Assembly (NCBI GenBank): GCA_934247125.1
Contig: CAKQIZ010000022.1
Span: 1 to 25,360 of the forward strand
Direction: 5' to 3'
Length of the DNA: 25,360 bases
Source: an uncultured Clostridia bacterium
GTDB lineage: Bacteria > Bacillota > Clostridia > Peptostreptococcales > Anaerovoracaceae
Positions 21,426 to 25,360 of this stretch are shown in pieces. Both the position numbers and the translations under genes were made by a program. The notes under the pieces were generated by a model. It was given only the letters and a program-made list of their open reading frames with translations. It was not told where the DNA came from and did not search any database. Each line of letters opens with the position of its first letter. The stretch's first letter is position 1.

Positions 21426-23642
21426 ATGGACAGTGCTTGCAAAACAGGATGCGGCTGCGCGAATGCGGCCGGCACGCAAAAGATCACTTTGCATGAACAG
21501 GTAGAGAAATACATAAATGCAGTCGATCACAAGACCGCATATGATATCGCGGAGACGCTGGCATTTGACGAGAAATATCTGTCGAATGCGCTGGGCTGGA
21601 GAACAGCAGGCTCGGATGCAGAGCACCGGGCGGCGGATTATCTGGCGGATAAGATGCGAGAGATCGGTCTCGCTGACGTTGAAAAGGTCGCAATAAATGT
21701 CGACAAGTGGCAGTTCAACGACGCGTCACTCACTATAGCGGGTACTGATGTCGATATCATGCCGGCTTCATATGCCACGAACGGCACAGGTGCGGAAGGC
21801 ATCACAGCGGAGATCGTGGACGTCGGCAGGGGACATGCCGCAGACTACGAGGGAAAAGATGTGACAGGAAAGATCGTTGTTGCCGGCGCTGATCAGTGGA
21901 ACGACGCATGGATAGACAAATACATGAACGAAGCGAAGCTGCACGGGGCAGCGGCCATCATAACATACAGTCTGGAGAGCGGATACGCTGCGTTTTCCGA
22001 TGATATGATAAACATGCAGGATCTCTGCTCGAGAGATCTGATGCCGTGCGTGAGCATCAGCAGGAACCAGTATCGCGAGATCGCTGCAGCTGTCGAAGCA
22101 GGTCATACGGAGGCGACACTGAAAGTCGACAATGTGATGCAGCCGGGCGAAGGCACAGCGTATAATGTCATCGGAAAAATCAAAGGAAAGTCGTCGGAAC
22201 AGCAGATCCTTGTTGCGGGTCATTACGACGTATATTTCAATGGTTTCCAGGATGACAGCTGTGCGATAGGGCTGATCCTGGCGATGGCACAGGGTATGCT
22301 CAGATCGGGATATGTTCCTGAAAACGATATCATTTTCGTAGCGCATGCAGCCGAGGAATGGGGCAAGATCGGCAGTCAGTTCGACTGGACGACAGGTGCG
22401 TGGGAGATGATAAACCACGCCAGACCGGAATGGGCAGGAAAGACGATCGCGATGTTCAACTTCGAGTTGCCTGCGCTTTACGACGGCGAAGAACAGTTTG
22501 CCGTGCAGTGCGAGCCGGAATTTGCACATATAGTTAAGGATTTCGTGGAAAATTCAGGGCTTCTGAAGCCGCCGGTGAATGGCGTATATCCAAAGGGCTA
22601 CAACAGCGTGTCGGTCGACAGCTTCTGCCTCGAGGACGGAGTTTCATACAGAGCGAGCGGCGTGCCGCATTTCATCAATGTTCCGGGATTCGCAGAAGAT
22701 ACGCCTGAGCATGCGAACTGGCACAGACTGCATTACCACACGAAGTCGGACGACAGGAGCACATACAATGCGGATGTGATGATGACGAATCTCAACACTT
22801 ACGGCGCGATGATAATGTATGTGGATCACAAGCCTGCGCTTGAGATGGATCTGACGGCGACATGCGATGATATCGCAGAAGCGTTCGATGCAGATATCGC
22901 AAAGGCTGCAGGTGTCGATACGGCAGAGTGGGAGGCGGCTCTCGCGAAGATGCGCGCCGAGGTCGAAAATCTGAATGTGCAGATAGCAGATATAAACGGC
23001 AGGTATGAAGCTGCGCTGGCGGATACCGCTGCAGGCAGCGGACTCCAGGCAAGACTGGATGCGATCAGAGCCGAAGGCCGCGAGATCAGCAGGAAGACGC
23101 TCAAAGCATTCAAATACATCCAGGATCACTTCGTCGGGATAATCCTGACTTTTGAGATCGTGATCAGACATGAGGCATATCAGAGAAACATAGTGCTTCT
23201 CGAGCAGATAACAGACGCTCTCGAAAGCGGCAAGATGTCAGGCGACGAAAAGGATCCGGGTGCGCTCGATCTGGCATGGCAGATAAATGGCGGCGCCGAG
23301 TTCACATATTACTCATTCTCGCCGGAGGCGTGCAAAGCGGCGGATTCGACGCTGTTCGAGGAGACGAATCCGGGCAGACTGTTCTGGGGAACCGGCAAGG
23401 GTTTCACGTTCGCTGATACGAGCGAGGCTACCGTGTCCCTTCTTGCAAAGGCTGCAGCTGCTGAGTCTGCAGGCGCTGATGGCGCAGGTCAGGGGGCAGC
23501 GAGTGCTGCCGGCGCAGAAAAAGGTGCGGCTGCATTCGCAGATGAGATCGCGATCTGCCGCAGGGCGATCGCTGCGCAGCAGGAGCTGCTGAAAGATTCG
23601 ATGGAAGCAGAGATAAAGGCTATGAACGCTTTCAGCATATAG
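21426..23642 (+). CDS. M28 family zinc peptidase, paralogue without signal peptide
   Basis: A 738-residue paralogue of the lipoprotein at 17794, alignable almost without gaps (for example 25 of 35 residues from residue 25 on). The metal ligands are kept: H266, D268, D276/D277, E310/E311 and H438, each 14 positions earlier than in the first copy. The hydrophobic signal is gone and replaced by a short Cys-rich start (ACKTGCGC), so the enzyme is predicted to be cytosolic. Near the C-terminus there is an extra Ala/Gly-rich stretch of about 20 residues. The ATG has GGGAG about eight bases upstream. It likely completes breakdown of peptides inside the cell; the substrate is unknown. Confidence 0.9.
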   Translation: MDSACKTGCGCANAAGTQKITLHEQVEKYINAVDHKTAYDIAETLAFDEKYLSNALGWRTAGSDAEHRAADYLADKMREIGLADVEKVAINVDKWQFNDASLTIAGTDVDIMPASYATNGTGAEGITAEIVDVGRGHAADYEGKDVTGKIVVAGADQWNDAWIDKYMNEAKLHGAAAIITYSLESGYAAFSDDMINMQDLCSRDLMPCVSISRNQYREIAAAVEAGHTEATLKVDNVMQPGEGTAYNVIGKIKGKSSEQQILVAGHYDVYFNGFQDDSCAIGLILAMAQGMLRSGYVPENDIIFVAHAAEEWGKIGSQFDWTTGAWEMINHARPEWAGKTIAMFNFELPALYDGEEQFAVQCEPEFAHIVKDFVENSGLLKPPVNGVYPKGYNSVSVDSFCLEDGVSYRASGVPHFINVPGFAEDTPEHANWHRLHYHTKSDDRSTYNADVMMTNLNTYGAMIMYVDHKPALEMDLTATCDDIAEAFDADIAKAAGVDTAEWEAALAKMRAEVENLNVQIADINGRYEAALADTAAGSGLQARLDAIRAEGREISRKTLKAFKYIQDHFVGIILTFEIVIRHEAYQRNIVLLEQITDALESGKMSGDEKDPGALDLAWQINGGAEFTYYSFSPEACKAADSTLFEETNPGRLFWGTGKGFTFADTSEATVSLLAKAAAAESAGADGAGQGAASAAGAEKGAAAFADEIAICRRAIAAQQELLKDSMEAEIKAMNAFSI

Positions 23643-23671
23643 TACAACAGGTATAATAAATAAAGAAACGG

Positions 23672-23717
23672 GATCCCCGTCACTGCAGGAGTTGGCTTGC
23701 AGCGACGGGGATCTTTT
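23672..23717 (+). terminator. intrinsic terminator after the second M28 gene
   Basis: GATCCCCGTC (23672-23681) pairs perfectly with GACGGGGATC (23704-23713), with an inner CTGCA/TGCAG stem and a TTTT tail. It lies 29 bases after the stop. Confidence 0.9.
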
Positions 23718-23820
23718 GACATCGCGCGGTATTTTTGTTCCATTTAAAGAGCTGATTATTACAAAATACAACACAGAATCTCTGTTTTGATTTAGAATAT
23801 GCAAACCAGAGGTGAAAGAA

Positions 23821-24519
23821 GTGAAGACTATTTTAATTTATTCAGTCGATCCGGGGTTCCTGGAAAAAATGAGATCAAAAATACAGGAGCTTGAAACGGA
23901 CAGGCTCAGTGAAATACTGTTGTTTTCTGAAAAGGAAAAACTGGAGTTTTATGCTGCCGGCAGCAGGGAAGCTGCGGACGTCGTCATCGTCGATATGGAC
24001 CAGGAGGATGACGGGATCGCGATAGCGGAATGCGTGCTGGAGTACCAGAAAAATTCTCAGATAATATTCGTATCCGGGTCCGACGAATACTATCTGGATG
24101 TCTACAATGTAGATCACGTCTATTTCCTTAAGAAACCGGTCGAAAGCCGCCTGCTGGCGCAGGCACTCGAAAAGGCCGGCAAAAAGCTGGACCGTCTTCA
24201 CGGAAAATGCCTGGTTGTAAAAAACAAGCAGGGGATATACAAGATAGAATTGAGCGATATCATATACTTCGAAAATGAGAAGAGGAAGATACATATACAT
24301 ACTGTCGACAGAAAGATCTCATTTTACGGCAAGTTTGAAGGGCTGCTGGACAGCCTGAGCAGAGATTTCTACCGCTGCCACAACAGTTATATAGTGAATA
24401 TGGCGAAAGTGTGCGAGCTCAGTGGAAAAAAGTTTTTATGCGAGAACGGGAAGAGCATCCCTGTGAGCAAAACGTATTACGTTAAGGTCAGGGATGCGCT
24501 GGAACAGTATTCATTATGA
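23821..24519 (+). CDS. LytTR family response regulator
   Basis: A 232-residue two-component regulator of the AgrA/LytR type. The receiver domain (about 1-120) has the likely phosphorylated aspartate in VIVDMDQ near residue 57 and the conserved lysine in FLKKPV. The LytTR DNA-binding domain covers about 130-230, with IIYFENEKRKIHIHT, FYRCHNSYIVN and PVSKTYY. GTG 23821 was chosen because GAGG ends eight bases before it; GTG 23812 overlaps the ribosome site. The receiver is rather divergent around the acidic pocket (the usual DD pair near the N-terminus reads SVD). Its probable partner is the converging GHKL kinase at 24631. Targets are unknown. Confidence 0.9.
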   Translation: MKTILIYSVDPGFLEKMRSKIQELETDRLSEILLFSEKEKLEFYAAGSREAADVVIVDMDQEDDGIAIAECVLEYQKNSQIIFVSGSDEYYLDVYNVDHVYFLKKPVESRLLAQALEKAGKKLDRLHGKCLVVKNKQGIYKIELSDIIYFENEKRKIHIHTVDRKISFYGKFEGLLDSLSRDFYRCHNSYIVNMAKVCELSGKKFLCENGKSIPVSKTYYVKVRDALEQYSL

Positions 24520-24630
24520 ACATGACCCCTTTGTAAATAATGATTTCCGGACATGATAAGCATGAACTTCGCATAAAACCGATTCAAAATCAGGAAACGC
24601 GCCATTTTGCATTTCCCAAATATTTGAACA

Positions 24631-25360
24631 CTATTGGGACGGTTTCTGTTTTCCCCTGCGGCGCGCTTTCCTGGTGAAAAGCATCGCTTCGATCTCGAAG
24701 TGATCGCCGCAGTCGTTCATTTTAAGTGTACCGTTGTATTTTGATACGATCGATCTGATGATCCCTATGCCCAGACCATGGTCGCGGGCGTCTTTTTTTG
24801 TTGTGGCCATTCCGGTCTTTTTCGGCGAGAATTCCGGATCTTTGCTGTTGCTGACAGTGAGCTGCCATACTTTTTTCTTTATCGTGCTTTCGATGCGTAT
24901 GTAAGGGTCGCTGCTGCCGCTTGCCTGGCAGGCTTCGATCGCATTGTCCAGCAGATTTCCGAGCAGTGAGATGATATCGATCTCCTGTATCGTGCCGTCT
25001 GCAGGCAGGACACGGATCTCGTCGATGAAGCGGATCCCGAGGGCCTCACATCTGCTTTTCTTGTCGAGGATGAGCGCCTCTTGTGCACTGCTGCCGCCGT
25101 GGATAAAGCTGAGAAGAACATTGCACTCATCGAGGCAGTCCTTCTCCATCTGCTGCGGATCGTAGCTCTCGATAGCGCGCCGCACCTGCTGTGTGATCTC
25201 TCCGGCCTTGCTGCAGAACTCCACGTTGTGATCCATGTAATCGTTCTGCTTCTGCCATCCGGCGATCAGTTTTTCGTTCTGTTTCTTCCTTTTCCTGTTT
25301 ACTCTGTAAAGCGCTATGATGGCGATGATGTTTACGATTATGAGGAATATCAGTACTGCT
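24631..25360 (-). CDS. GHKL-type sensor histidine kinase, N-terminus outside the window
   Basis: A partial gene running off the right edge; 242 codons are visible. The visible part begins inside a transmembrane helix (IFLIIVNIIAIIALY), followed by a basic stretch and a short helical region. The ATP-binding domain shows the N box NLLDNAIEACQ and the G box HGLGIGIIRSIV, typical of the AgrC/NatK-like GHKL family. The usual HD-x-x-N-H phosphoacceptor motif is not evident; a histidine in YMDHNVEF is the best candidate. It converges on the LytTR regulator gene with a 111-base gap, so the two likely form a two-component system. The stop is TAG at 24633-24631. Confidence 0.88.
   Translation of the reverse strand, partial: AVLIFLIIVNIIAIIALYRVNRKRKKQNEKLIAGWQKQNDYMDHNVEFCSKAGEITQQVRRAIESYDPQQMEKDCLDECNVLLSFIHGGSSAQEALILDKKSRCEALGIRFIDEIRVLPADGTIQEIDIISLLGNLLDNAIEACQASGSSDPYIRIESTIKKKVWQLTVSNSKDPEFSPKKTGMATTKKDARDHGLGIGIIRSIVSKYNGTLKMNDCGDHFEIEAMLFTRKARRRGKQKPSQ

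Noticed and set aside
23773..23785. ACAGA-ATC-TCTGT palindrome before the LytTR gene as an autoregulatory site
   Set aside because: LytTR proteins usually bind direct repeats, the arms are short, and no second copy was found.
24614..24639. TCCCAA/TTGGGA inverted repeat between the LytTR and kinase genes as a terminator
   Set aside because: The stem is only six A/T-containing pairs with a 14-base loop and no T-run; it also overlaps the kinase stop codon.
1..25360. CRISPR arrays, tRNA or rRNA genes, insertion sequences, phage genes
   Set aside because: No regularly spaced repeats, transposase or phage-like proteins, or recognisable structural RNA genes were seen apart from the intron tail.

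Overview
The window looks like a chromosomal segment of an endospore-forming, anaerobic Firmicute of the class Clostridia. The evidence is a sporulation signalling gene (spoIIR), a SPOCS/LysM spore-coat type protein, strong AGGAGG-type ribosome binding sites, GTG/TTG starts and Clostridia-style gene neighbourhoods (ispE next to a FadR-type GntR gene). Base composition is fairly balanced for a Clostridium. A family such as Anaerovoracaceae (Eubacteriales Family XIII) would fit, but that is a guess from gene content. No tRNA, rRNA, CRISPR array or insertion sequence was seen.

Layout. 1-74 is the 3' tail (domains V and VI) of a group II intron of the class C type, ending just upstream of the leucine operon. 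148-5003 is leuA-leuC-leuD-leuB, the full route from 2-ketoisovalerate to 2-ketoisocaproate. Two near-identical stem-loops lie after leuA and after leuB. 5004-5637 is a 634-base gene-poor leader holding a terminator, a 15-codon upstream ORF, a 40-codon ORF and a 12-bp inverted repeat, ahead of a saccharopine-dehydrogenase-like oxidoreductase and a large APC-type amino acid permease (5638-8778). 8937-9406 is an Fe-S type Rrf2 regulator with a near-consensus promoter, an overlapping operator-like palindrome and probably an ATT start codon.

9560-16872 is a mostly housekeeping and sporulation block on the minus strand: spoIIR (behind a candidate sigma-F promoter), a SPOCS-LysM protein, a GntR/FCD regulator, ispE, an Ig-like membrane protein translationally coupled to tadA, and an uncharacterised protein. 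A CvpA-family membrane protein diverges at 16932.

The most interesting region is 17571-23717. Two paralogous M28 zinc peptidases, one a lipoprotein and one that has lost its signal peptide, flank a seven-helix membrane protein that ends in a LuxR-type DNA-binding domain. Both peptidase genes, but not the LuxR gene, carry the same 21-bp inverted repeat AATAGTCC-N5-GGACTATT. In both cases it runs into the -35 region, centred about 44-45 bases before the predicted transcription start, as expected for a class II activator site. I infer a small regulon in which a membrane-embedded LuxR sensor controls an outside/inside pair of peptidases. The window ends with a LytTR response regulator facing a GHKL histidine kinase whose N-terminus runs off the edge.
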